From NCBI RefSeq assembly GCF_020911925.1, contig NZ_CP087134.1, positions 1,860,001 through 1,924,000 of the forward strand: a stretch of 64,000 bases of DNA, in the 5' to 3' direction. The notes below the pieces were generated by a model. That model ran no database searches and was not told where the DNA came from. It saw only the letters and a program-made list of their open reading frames with translations. Of the stretch, positions 44,605 to 52,038 are shown piece by piece. Every line of letters begins with the position of its first letter. Position 1 is the first letter of the stretch. This stretch comes from Flavobacterium cupriresistens (GTDB lineage Bacteria > Bacteroidota > Bacteroidia > Flavobacteriales > Flavobacteriaceae). The position numbers were made by a program, and so were the translations under genes.

Positions 44605-45288
44605 TTAAAAACCTTTTGTTTTAATATGATTTAAGCAAGGGCTAATATCAAAGTAAAAACCAGGAATATTGTATTTGTTCTCTGCTAATTTGAGGTAATC
44701 ATAATGCTCGATTAAACTTTGTTCTCCACCAAATTGAAAACCAATCATATTAATCAAGTCGTATTCATTTGAGGTGTTAATTACATAAAAAGCGGATTCT
44801 TTACTAGTTCCGTTTCCGGTGCTAAGAAGGGCTTCCATTATAATGTTTGTTTTGATTACGTTCAGCTTCGATTCAGCTTCTTTGTTTAGTTTTTTAAATG
44901 CATAAGATTTGTAATTCAATGGTCTTAAATCAAATGGATTTTCTTTCAGATTTAAATCGGAGAGCTCAATAATCTTTTCGAAGTCTTGATTGGTTAAGTT
45001 TTCTTTATTGATTAAAGTGTTTAAAGATTTTTTATCATCTGATACAGAATAGGGGGTATATTTTTCCTGAAAAACAAATCCATAAAACAAATGTCTTTTT
45101 TGCTCAAGTGTCATTGTAGAGTCAGAAACATTGAATTTTTCAAGCAAATTGGGATAATAATAGACGGATTTTTTATCTTTTATATTGGACTCTATTTCTT
45201 TGTAATTTGGGGCAACAAATTTAGGTGACTGAGAAAAGCCTGCTAGGCTAAAAAATAAAAAGACCGCGGTTAGAAGTGCTTTTTTCAT
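44605..45288 (-). CDS. DUF4919 family secreted protein
   Basis: 227 residues from the ATG at 45288, which gives a clean signal peptide (KKALLTAVFLFFSLAGFSQ). An upstream ATG at 45345 would add 19 unlikely residues. The mature start PNYKEIESNIKDKKSVYYYP and LTLEQKRHLFYGFVFQEKY match DUF4919. The rest is helical, TPR-like. Function unknown. Flanked by matching terminator hairpins on both sides, so it is a self-contained unit. Confidence 0.75.
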   Translation of the reverse strand: MKKALLTAVFLFFSLAGFSQSPKFVAPNYKEIESNIKDKKSVYYYPNLLEKFNVSDSTMTLEQKRHLFYGFVFQEKYTPYSVSDDKKSLNTLINKENLTNQDFEKIIELSDLNLKENPFDLRPLNYKSYAFKKLNKEAESKLNVIKTNIIMEALLSTGNGTSKESAFYVINTSNEYDLINMIGFQFGGEQSLIEHYDYLKLAENKYNIPGFYFDISPCLNHIKTKGF

Positions 45289-45335
45289 AATTAATGGTTT
45301 AGTTTGGATGAAAAAGGTAAAGATTTTAGAAATAT

Positions 45336-45371
45336 AAAATCCCAAATGAATTTGATCATTTGGGATTTTTT
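45336..45371 (-). terminator. Terminator of fabD
   Basis: AAAATCCCAAATGA-ATTTGA-TCATTTGGGATTTT, downstream of fabD on the minus strand and upstream of DUF4919. Confidence 0.8.
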
Positions 45372-45400
45372 GATTTTTATTTCAAGCTGAAAACTAAAAA

Positions 45401-46276
45401 TTAAGCATTAGCAGTAACTGCTTCTTTGTCAATTTTAGTAATTAAACCGGCTAATACTTTTCCTGGTCCAACTTCAGTAAATAAAGTAGCACCGTCAGCG
45501 ATCATTTGTTGTACCGATTGTGTCCATTTTACAGGAGCAGTCAATTGAATGATCAGGTTCTTTTTGATTTCATTGGCATCAGAAACAGCGCTAGCTGTTA
45601 CGTTTTGATATACCGGACAAATTGGCGTTGCGAATGTTGTGGCTTCAATTGCAGCAGCTAATTCTTCTCTTGCCGGTTCCATCATTGGCGAGTGGAATGC
45701 TCCTCCAACAGGTAAAATCAAAGCACGTTTTGCTCCCGCAGCTTTCATTGCTTCACAAGCTTTTTCAACAGCCGTGGTTTCTCCTGAGATTACTAATTGC
45801 CCAGGGCAGTTGTAATTTGCAGCTACGACAACACCGTCAATAGAAGCGCAAACTTCTTCAACAACATTGTCTGCTAAACCTAAAACGGCAGCCATTGTAG
45901 AAGGTGTAATTTCGCATGCTTTTTGCATCGCAAGAGCACGTTGAGAAACTAATTTCAGTCCATCTTCAAAAGATAATGTTCCATTAGCTACCAATGCAGA
46001 AAATTCTCCTAAAGAATGTCCTGCAACCATTTCCGGTTTAAAATCTTCGCCTAAAGTTTTGGCTAAAATAACCGAGTGTAAAAAAACGGCAGGTTGTGTT
46101 ACTTTTGTTTCTTTTAGTTCTTCGGCAGTACCTTCAAACATGATATCTGTAATTCTGAAACCTAAAATTTCATTAGCTTTTTCGAATAATTCTTTGGCTA
46201 AAGCCGATGTTTCATATAAGTCTTTGCCCATTCCTGTAAACTGTGCGCCCTGACCTGGAAATACGTATGCTTTCAT
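45401..46276 (-). CDS. fabD: Malonyl-CoA:ACP transacylase
   Basis: 291 residues. FPGQGAQFTGMG at the N-terminus, active-site Ser88 in AGHSLGEFSAL and the partner histidine in GGAFHSPMM. Loads malonyl groups on acyl carrier protein to supply fatty acid elongation. Not near other fab genes, which is usual in flavobacteria. A TATTTTTG -7 box at 46334-46341 lies upstream. Confidence 0.96.
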   Translation of the reverse strand: MKAYVFPGQGAQFTGMGKDLYETSALAKELFEKANEILGFRITDIMFEGTAEELKETKVTQPAVFLHSVILAKTLGEDFKPEMVAGHSLGEFSALVANGTLSFEDGLKLVSQRALAMQKACEITPSTMAAVLGLADNVVEEVCASIDGVVVAANYNCPGQLVISGETTAVEKACEAMKAAGAKRALILPVGGAFHSPMMEPAREELAAAIEATTFATPICPVYQNVTASAVSDANEIKKNLIIQLTAPVKWTQSVQQMIADGATLFTEVGPGKVLAGLITKIDKEAVTANA

Positions 46277-46333
46277 TTGTCTAATTTAAAGATTGAATTT
46301 TTTTGGAATTGAAAATTAGTTTCAATTGAAAGG

Positions 46334-46341
46334 CAAAAATA
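46334..46341 (-). promoter_or_regulatory. -7 promoter element of fabD
   Basis: TATTTTTG on the minus strand, 57 bases before the ATG. No -33 box at usual spacing. Confidence 0.35.
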
Positions 46342-46349
46342 ACATTTTT

Positions 46350-46712
46350 TTAGCTTGTATAGTCCTTAAACATATAAATCCATAATAATCTGGAAAAACG
46401 AAGGTTGAAAAATGATAAAGAAGTAATTACAACCGCAATGATGGGAATAATTCTCAGATCAAATGTTTTTTCAAAGAAAAATTGTGCAATACAGTAAGTA
46501 GCAATTCCTTGCGCAACCGTCAATCCGTAATTTACATACATCGCACCAAAAAAGTAGCCTGGCTCTTTTTGGAACTTATAATTACAATGACCACAGTATT
46601 CATTCATTTTTGGAAAACCGATATTTAGGAATATGTTTTTGTCTTTGAATACTTTTCCTTTATGACAATTCGGACATTCATTTTTCAGAATATGGACTAG
46701 TGTACTTGACAT
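46350..46712 (-). CDS. DUF983 family membrane protein
   Basis: 120 residues. A zinc-ribbon-like N-terminus with two C-x2-C pairs (CPNCHKGKVF; CGHCNYKF) is followed by two membrane helices (MYVNYGLTVAQGIATYCIA and IIPIIAVVITSLSFF). This is the DUF983 plan. Function unknown. Between fabD and a divergent AraC regulator. Confidence 0.85.
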   Translation of the reverse strand: MSSTLVHILKNECPNCHKGKVFKDKNIFLNIGFPKMNEYCGHCNYKFQKEPGYFFGAMYVNYGLTVAQGIATYCIAQFFFEKTFDLRIIPIIAVVITSLSFFNLRFSRLLWIYMFKDYTS

Positions 46713-46807
46713 GATTTTGTTGTTTTTTATTTATACAAAGGTATTTTAGATTCTATTGAAACCTTTTTTATATCTTCGCTACTTATAGCACAATAAAGAC
46801 ATTTGTT

Positions 46808-47674
46808 ATGAAAAAATACCCTGTTTATAGCGTTCAGAATTTTAGTTGTAACGATGTTCACCGTGATTTTTATGTCAATACTTTCAAGGAACATTTAAAA
46901 AGTCACAGTTTCGTAGAAGAGCCGCATCGTCACGATTCTTATTTAATGGTTTTTTTTACTAACGGTTCGGGAATTCACGAAGTTGATTTTGATCGTTTTG
47001 AAATAAAAAAGGGTAGTTTGTTTGTTTTGCAACCCGGGCAAATGCACCATTGGAGTTTGTCGGAAGATATTGAGGGGTATGTGATTATCTTTTCACAGGA
47101 ACTTTATAATCTGTATTTCGGACAGAAAAAGATAAACGACTACAACTTTTACAATTCGATTCTCAATCAGCCGGAAGTTCTTTTTGAAGGGGAAGAATCA
47201 TCTAAAATCCTGCCTTATTTTAATCTGCTGATTCAGGAAAACAATCAAAATCATAGATTGCAATTAGACAAGATGCTCAATTTGTTGGATTGTATTCATA
47301 TCGAAATTGCCCGTAAATACGGTGAAACTTACTCACGTCAGGCGCATTCGTATAATGTTAAAATTAGTGCTTTCGAGGTACTTCTGGAAAAGTATTTTAA
47401 AACTCAAAAATTGCCTTCTTTTTATGCGGATCAATTGCATATTACTTTAAAACATTTGAACCGAATATGTAACGAGATTTTGCAAAAAACAGCAACCGAA
47501 GTAATTATGGATCGCGTAATTCTCGAAATAAAAAGAATGCTGATCGATAAACAATTAGCTGTAAACGAGGTGGCATATGCTGTTGGTTATGAAGACTACT
47601 CTTATTTTTCGAGAGTATTTAAAAAACAAACCGGAATCTCTCCGACGGAATTTAGGAATAATACAGGACGTTGA
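46808..47674 (+). CDS. AraC family transcriptional regulator
   Basis: 288 residues. An N-terminal cupin-like ligand domain (EEPHRHDSYLMVFFTNGSG ... LQPGQMHHW) is followed by two C-terminal helix-turn-helix motifs, the second AYAVGYEDYSYFSRVFKKQ. The cupin usually binds a small effector. The divergent DUF983 gene or the nearby yceI/pirin promoters are possible targets, but nothing in the sequence proves it. Confidence 0.9.
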   Translation: MKKYPVYSVQNFSCNDVHRDFYVNTFKEHLKSHSFVEEPHRHDSYLMVFFTNGSGIHEVDFDRFEIKKGSLFVLQPGQMHHWSLSEDIEGYVIIFSQELYNLYFGQKKINDYNFYNSILNQPEVLFEGEESSKILPYFNLLIQENNQNHRLQLDKMLNLLDCIHIEIARKYGETYSRQAHSYNVKISAFEVLLEKYFKTQKLPSFYADQLHITLKHLNRICNEILQKTATEVIMDRVILEIKRMLIDKQLAVNEVAYAVGYEDYSYFSRVFKKQTGISPTEFRNNTGR

Positions 47675-47743
47675 TTTTTTGACACGAATTACACGAATTG
47701 TCACGAATTGATTCGTTGGTTGTGGTTTTTTATTGCGCAAAGA

Positions 47744-47833
47744 TTGTCATTTCGAAGAATGAGAAATCACATCCAATATTCCGCAAACTGTGCGTGAATT
47801 TGTAGTGTGATTTCTCATTCTTCGAAATGACAA
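47744..47833. repeat. Perfect 28-bp inverted repeat, outer-arm form of the GTCATTTCG family
   Basis: The arms 47744-47771 and 47806-47833 are exact complements containing GTCATTTCGAAGAATGAGAA, with a 34-base loop. It lies between convergent araC and yceI. The 304-bp gap also contains CACGAATT words (47678-47712) and a terminator. Confidence 0.9.
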
Positions 47834-47921
47834 AAAAGAGGGTGTTTACCACGAATTTCCTGAAGTAACAAGAATTAAATTTTAGTTTCTCAGTTTACAA
47901 TTAGTGAAAATTTGTGTCAAA

Positions 47922-47954
47922 CAAAAAGCCCTGTACTTCTTAGAATACAGAGCT
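47922..47954 (-). terminator. Terminator of yceI
   Basis: On the minus strand AGCTCTGTA pairs with TACAGGGCT (one G-T wobble) and is followed by TTTTTG. Confidence 0.75.
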
Positions 47955-47978
47955 TCTCATTAATCAGATTAATTCAAA

Positions 47979-48512
47979 TTATGCTTGTTTTGCCAATTGA
48001 ATTTCGATGTTTAATTTAACTTCTTCTCCAACCAATACACCACCGGTTTCAAGGGCAGAATTCCAGTTTAGTCCCCAATCTTTACGATTGATTTTTCCTT
48101 CGATATTTAAACCTACTTTTGTATTTCCCCAAGGATCGGTCATGATACCGCTAAATTCTACCGGAAATTTTACTGTTTTAGAAACTCCTTTGATGTTTAG
48201 ATCTCCTGTGATCTCATATTCACCATCATCAACTTTTTTAAAGGAAGAAGATTTGAAAGCTAATTTTGGATGGTTTTCAACATCAAAAAAATCGCCGCTT
48301 CTTAAGTGTCCGTCTCTGTCTGCATTTGCTGTATCAATTGAAGCGATGTCTGCGGAAAAAGCGATATCTGCATTTTCGAAATTCTCGTCATCAGTTGTAA
48401 CGGTTGCATCGTAAGTTCCGAATTTACCAGAAACATTTGTAAACATCATGTGTTTTACTTTAAAACCAATTTGTGAATGTGTTGGGTCAATAGACCATTT
48501 TGTAGTTGCCAT
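47979..48512 (-). CDS. YceI family lipid-binding protein
   Basis: 177 residues without signal peptide, so presumably cytoplasmic, unlike E. coli YceI. Lipocalin-like family pattern: KWSIDPTHSQIGFKVKHMM, FDVENHPKLAFKSSSF and NRKDWGLNWN. YceI-like proteins bind isoprenoid lipids, and family members are induced by stress. Its promoter shares a dyad with the pirin promoter. Confidence 0.92.
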   Translation of the reverse strand: MATTKWSIDPTHSQIGFKVKHMMFTNVSGKFGTYDATVTTDDENFENADIAFSADIASIDTANADRDGHLRSGDFFDVENHPKLAFKSSSFKKVDDGEYEITGDLNIKGVSKTVKFPVEFSGIMTDPWGNTKVGLNIEGKINRKDWGLNWNSALETGGVLVGEEVKLNIEIQLAKQA

Positions 48513-48554
48513 AATTTTATTTTTTTAAATTGTAATAGTTTCATTTTGATAAGG

Positions 48555-48600
48555 CAAAGTTACGCTGAGAGTAAACGAAGGGCACTTAACCTAGATTAAG
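48555..48600 (-). promoter_or_regulatory. yceI promoter with CTTAA-N6-TTAAG dyad
   Basis: The -7 box TAACTTTG (minus strand, 48562-48555) has, 22 bases upstream, the dyad CTTAA-TCTAGG-TTAAG (48600-48585). The pirin promoter has the same arrangement with the same spacing. A further half-like copy TAGATTAAG is at 48613-48621. Confidence 0.6.
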
Positions 48601-48631
48601 AAATGAAAACAATAGATTAAGTTTTTGATTA

Positions 48632-48862
48632 TCAGTCTTTATTGTTCAGGTAAAAAGTCAAAGCTCCGGATGGACATTTGTTTACGGTTTCAATAATTTT
48701 TTTAGTGGTTGAATTTTTAGCTTGTATCCAGGGCTTTTCTTTTGGGTGAAAAACATCGGGATTATTTTTTACACAATTGGCAGAATGAATACATTTTCCG
48801 GATTGCCATACGATAGTTACTTCACCATTCGTATATTCTTTTGTAAGGTCATTTGGATCCAT
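48632..48862 (-). CDS. Small (4Fe-4S)-binding ferredoxin-like protein (Fer4_19/YjdI type)
   Basis: 76 residues. Three cysteines are spaced as in the divergent monocluster family: Cys24 and Cys30 in SGKCIHSANCVKN, then NKCPSGALTF. The E. coli relative YjdI has the same pattern. Probably an electron carrier, partner unknown. Lies between yceI and pirin on the same strand, but the CTTAA dyad is not found before it. Confidence 0.85.
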   Translation of the reverse strand: MDPNDLTKEYTNGEVTIVWQSGKCIHSANCVKNNPDVFHPKEKPWIQAKNSTTKKIIETVNKCPSGALTFYLNNKD

Positions 48863-48959
48863 AATTGAGCATTTTAGAGTGGTTATTTCTACTTTGTTAA
48901 AGACCGATCAGTTTCTACTATAAATTTAATCTTTCTTTCGGGCTTTATGAAATTTTGGA

Positions 48960-49008
48960 TAAAAAATCAAGAGGTAATAAATTGAAATTCAAAATATTAC
49001 CTCTTGAT
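48960..49008 (-). terminator. Terminator of pirin
   Basis: A 13-bp perfect stem, ATCAAGAGGTAAT with ATTACCTCTTGAT, 17-base loop, followed on the minus strand by TTTTTT. Confidence 0.8.
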
Positions 49009-49036
49009 ATGAGAATTTGTTTATTACTTATGTGAA

Positions 49037-49753
49037 TTAATAATTCATCGGAATTTCCATTAAAAGAAACTCAGCATCAGTATTTGCTTTGATGTTTAAA
49101 GTCTCAAAATCGGTTATTCCAAGAGCGTCACGGGAGTTTAATTCCTGTCCGTTGATGGTTACATTTCCTTTTAAGATAAAAGCATAAACGCCATTTCCTT
49201 CTTTTTTCAAATGATATTCTGTTGCGATTCCAGCGTCAAAGTTGGCCATATGGAACCAGGCATCCTGGTGAATCCAAACTCCAGCATCGTCTGCATTTGG
49301 AGATAAGATTTGTTGTAATTTGTTATGTCTGTCCTCTACATTCAAAGAGATTTGTTGATAACGTGGATCAACATTTCTTTGGTTTGGAAACAACCAGATT
49401 TGCAACAATTTAGTCTGCTGATCCGCATTCGGATTAAATTCACTGTGTTGTACTCCGGTTCCCGCACTCATTACCTGAATATCACCATTTTTGATGATTT
49501 CGGTATTACCCATACTGTCTTTGTGTGCTAAATCACCTTCCAACGGGATAGTGATGATTTCCATATTGTCGTGTGGGTGCGTTCCAAAGCCCATTCCGCC
49601 TGCAATCGTATCATCGTTCAAAACACGCAATGCTCCAAATTGAACTCTTTCCGGATTGTACCAGCTTGCAAAACTAAAACTGTGATACGCATTTAGCCAT
49701 CCGTGATTTGCATTCCCTCTTGTTTCTGCCTTGTGTAATACTATATTTTCCAT
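49037..49753 (-). CDS. Pirin family protein
   Basis: 238 residues from the ATG at 49753. The frame reaches an ATG at 49801, but a promoter -7 box (49784-49791) lies inside that extension. Cupin domains with the pirin metal-site pattern: FGTHPHDNMEIITIPLEGD and GVQHSEFN. Pirins bind iron; some have quercetinase activity, others act as redox-linked regulators. Shares a putative operator with yceI, suggesting a common stress regulon. Confidence 0.92.
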   Translation of the reverse strand: MENIVLHKAETRGNANHGWLNAYHSFSFASWYNPERVQFGALRVLNDDTIAGGMGFGTHPHDNMEIITIPLEGDLAHKDSMGNTEIIKNGDIQVMSAGTGVQHSEFNPNADQQTKLLQIWLFPNQRNVDPRYQQISLNVEDRHNKLQQILSPNADDAGVWIHQDAWFHMANFDAGIATEYHLKKEGNGVYAFILKGNVTINGQELNSRDALGITDFETLNIKANTDAEFLLMEIPMNY

Positions 49754-49783
49754 GATGCTATGTGTTTTGTTATTTTTATAGTA

Positions 49784-49829
49784 CAAATTTACGACGGACA
49801 TAGATGAAATGTACTTAATGTAGATTAAG
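49784..49829 (-). promoter_or_regulatory. Pirin promoter with CTTAA-N6-TTAAG dyad
   Basis: TAAATTTG (minus strand, 49791-49784) with the dyad CTTAA-TCTACA-TTAAG (49829-49814) 22 bases upstream, exactly as in front of yceI. Confidence 0.6.
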
Positions 49830-49968
49830 AAAAGGTTTTGAGGTTCTGAGTGGCTAAGGTTCTGAGTTTTTTTTTTGGGGGGGGAGGTTTAATGGGGGTA
49901 GAGGCACAAAGGTTCTGAGGAGGGGAACTTTGCGACTATGTGTAATAAGAGTGAAGAGTAATTTTAAT

Positions 49969-50179
49969 TTGTCATTTCTGAGCGAAGTTGAGAAATCACA
50001 CTAGAAACTCCGTACGGTTTGTTATCCTGAGGAACGATGAATCTGTGTTTGCTGGATCGATACTGTTGAGCTACACTTTACGGATTATCTCGTGAAGATA
50101 CTTCGTTCCTCAGTATGACAAATTTGCGGAAAATTGAAACGGAGTTTCTAGTGTGATTTCTCATTCTTCGAAATGACAA
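49969..50179. repeat. Nested palindromic repeat element, one inner unit
   Basis: Outer arms (GTCATTTCTGAGCGAAGTTG at 49971; TTCTCATTCTTCGAAATGAC ending 50177) enclose one 105-bp inner palindrome (50018-50122), clearly homologous to those at 2655-2996. The surrounding 595-bp gap 49754-50348 also has three GGTTCTGAG words, a poly-T/poly-G tract near 49867-49888, and the word run 50190-50347. No gene seen. Confidence 0.85.
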
Positions 50180-50189
50180 GGTGCGAGAA

Positions 50190-50347
50190 AATCTAAAATC
50201 AATAATCACAATCTAAAATCAATAATCTTCAATCAACAATCTTCAATCAACAGTCTTCAATCAACAGTCTTCAATCAATAGTCTTCAATCAATAGTCTTC
50301 AATCTAAAATCTAAAATCTGCAATCTAAAATCAGCAATCTAAAATCT
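50190..50347. repeat. AATCTAAAATC / TCTTCAATCAA word run
   Basis: About twelve short tandem words (AATCTAAAATC, AATAATCTTCAATC, AACAGTCTTCAATC, ATAGTCTTCAATC) that end one base before the stop codon (50349) of the regulator gene. Confidence 0.8.
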
Positions 50348-50348
50348 T

Positions 50349-51830
50349 TTAGCTATACTGCGTGATATACTGCTGCACAACGGCATCCGTATCTTCATGG
50401 CGTTTCTTTTTCTCTAATGCAATAGGAGGGGAAGCTCTTTCCAGGCAATCTTTTACGGCACAAGTTTCGCAGGTTACGCCTACGATTTGTTTGGTGAGTG
50501 GTTTTCCGTCGATGAATTTGAATTTCTTTTTCATCGTTGGATTGATCAAAATACCAACAGAAATACTTCTGATGCAATTCTCAACAAACGGATCTTTTGT
50601 AGCGGAAGAAAAAACCAAATACTCATTTCCGCTATTCGCATAACTCGAAATCTGAGCATCAAAAAAGTGAGGTTTGTTTTGTCTGATTGCTTCGTCAATC
50701 GTTTTTACCGAAACCCATCTTCGGCAGTAATGCTCATTGGTTTCGTTTGCGTGTGGTTCCTGCTGATTGGTAATGTGCAGTTCTTTTTTTATCTGATAAA
50801 AATCAGAACCAATTTTATGAGATAATCTTAGGAAGAAGAGATTCTTCAGATGAAAGTCTTTCGGTAATAAATTGGTTAATCGCTGGTAAAAAGATTCCGG
50901 TGAAACTTCGAAACTTTCAATTAAAGCTACAAACTGTTCCGGTTTAGGTTGTTCGTTATTTAAGAATGCATTGATTTTGTCTACCACCAATTGTCTTGGT
51001 AGCAATAAAGCTCCGGCAAAGTACGAAGCATAAAAATTATGGAGCACCTGATCGAAATTATCAAATTTAATCCAACTGAAAGTCAGTAATCTGTCGGATA
51101 GATTTAAATAATTGTAGGCTATTTCTTTGGCAAGTATAAATGCTTTTTGTGGGTCGTCAATTTCTGTGGAAAGTAATAATGTTTTGCTTTTTGGAACATA
51201 AATGGAACGTAAATCGCCCAATGCTTCCTGATCAGTAAAAGCAATTTCTTTTATAGTGTATTCGTATTCTTCTTTTAGAATCGCTTGTAATTCTTCAATA
51301 CTGATCTTAGTATCCAAATTGATTTGAAAGGATTTGGAGAAAGCGATTACCTTATTTTCTAGATCTTCAAAATAATTACTGTGCGCTTCCTGATACGAAC
51401 GCAAAGCAGCTAAAAAGAAACTTTCACGACTTAAATTATAATGTTGTGCAATTTCAATTATGGTACTGATAAAGGCGTTGACTTTTGCCGGAGCATTCGC
51501 AATAATATCAATTAGATCCGCTTCCTGGATTCCAAAAAGCTCTAAAGGAATCTCTTTTAAAATACCGGATTTTAAAATTTCACCAATCGGAGCGAGGTTG
51601 TTGTCGAGTTTTAAAGAGACCATTTGGTCGTAAGAAACATCGAGATGCTCGCATAAAAGTAAAATTTTATCGGTTTTGGGATATTTTTTTCCCTTTTCAA
51701 TTTCGTTTAAATACGATTTTGAAAGGTTGGTCAATTTGGCTAAGCCAAAAAGCGAAAGGTTCTTTTGGGTGCGGACCTGCTTGAGTTTTAGCCCAAAAAT
51801 CAGCTTTATATAGTCTTTTTCGATATCCAT
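50349..51830 (-). CDS. ScfR/RamB-type transcriptional regulator of acyl/acetate metabolism
   Basis: 493 residues from the ATG at 51830 (an upstream ATG at 51866 adds 12 residues). An N-terminal XRE helix-turn-helix (IFGLKLKQVRTQKNLSLFG ... NLSKSYLNEIEKGKKYP) is followed by a middle DUF955/ImmA-like region and a C-terminal domain with the cysteine cluster VTCETCAVKDCLERA. This is the short-chain fatty acyl regulator family, which includes RamB, the repressor of glyoxylate genes in corynebacteria. Divergent from malate synthase, its obvious target. Confidence 0.88.
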   Translation of the reverse strand: MDIEKDYIKLIFGLKLKQVRTQKNLSLFGLAKLTNLSKSYLNEIEKGKKYPKTDKILLLCEHLDVSYDQMVSLKLDNNLAPIGEILKSGILKEIPLELFGIQEADLIDIIANAPAKVNAFISTIIEIAQHYNLSRESFFLAALRSYQEAHSNYFEDLENKVIAFSKSFQINLDTKISIEELQAILKEEYEYTIKEIAFTDQEALGDLRSIYVPKSKTLLLSTEIDDPQKAFILAKEIAYNYLNLSDRLLTFSWIKFDNFDQVLHNFYASYFAGALLLPRQLVVDKINAFLNNEQPKPEQFVALIESFEVSPESFYQRLTNLLPKDFHLKNLFFLRLSHKIGSDFYQIKKELHITNQQEPHANETNEHYCRRWVSVKTIDEAIRQNKPHFFDAQISSYANSGNEYLVFSSATKDPFVENCIRSISVGILINPTMKKKFKFIDGKPLTKQIVGVTCETCAVKDCLERASPPIALEKKKRHEDTDAVVQQYITQYS

Positions 51831-51873
51831 AGTATCAAATGTAACCAATAAAAAAACAATCGCCAAAAAAATA

Positions 51874-51911
51874 TTTTACACATTTAGCGAACGTTCGCTT
51901 GTTTTGTAAAA
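51874..51911. promoter_or_regulatory. 38-bp double dyad, candidate operator of the regulator/aceB region
   Basis: TTTTACA, five bases, the perfect 14-bp palindrome AGCGAACGTTCGCT (51886-51899), five bases, TGTAAAA. Both dyads share the same centre. It lies between the divergent regulator and malate synthase genes, 44 bases from the regulator ATG. A further TGTAAAAC half is at 51934. Confidence 0.65.
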
Positions 51912-52038
51912 AACTTTTTCATAACATTGTAGTGTAAAACAAGTTAGAGGTGAGATTGTTAGAGATGAAATGTTTTAAAAGGCATGAATCAGTTGAGACA
52001 ATATCTTATTTAACTATTTAAAAATAAAATCTGCAGCT

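Noticed and set aside
49867..49888. Run of T then G residues as a quadruplex or contingency tract
   Set aside because: Only one long G-run, far from any start codon; no four-tract quadruplex pattern.
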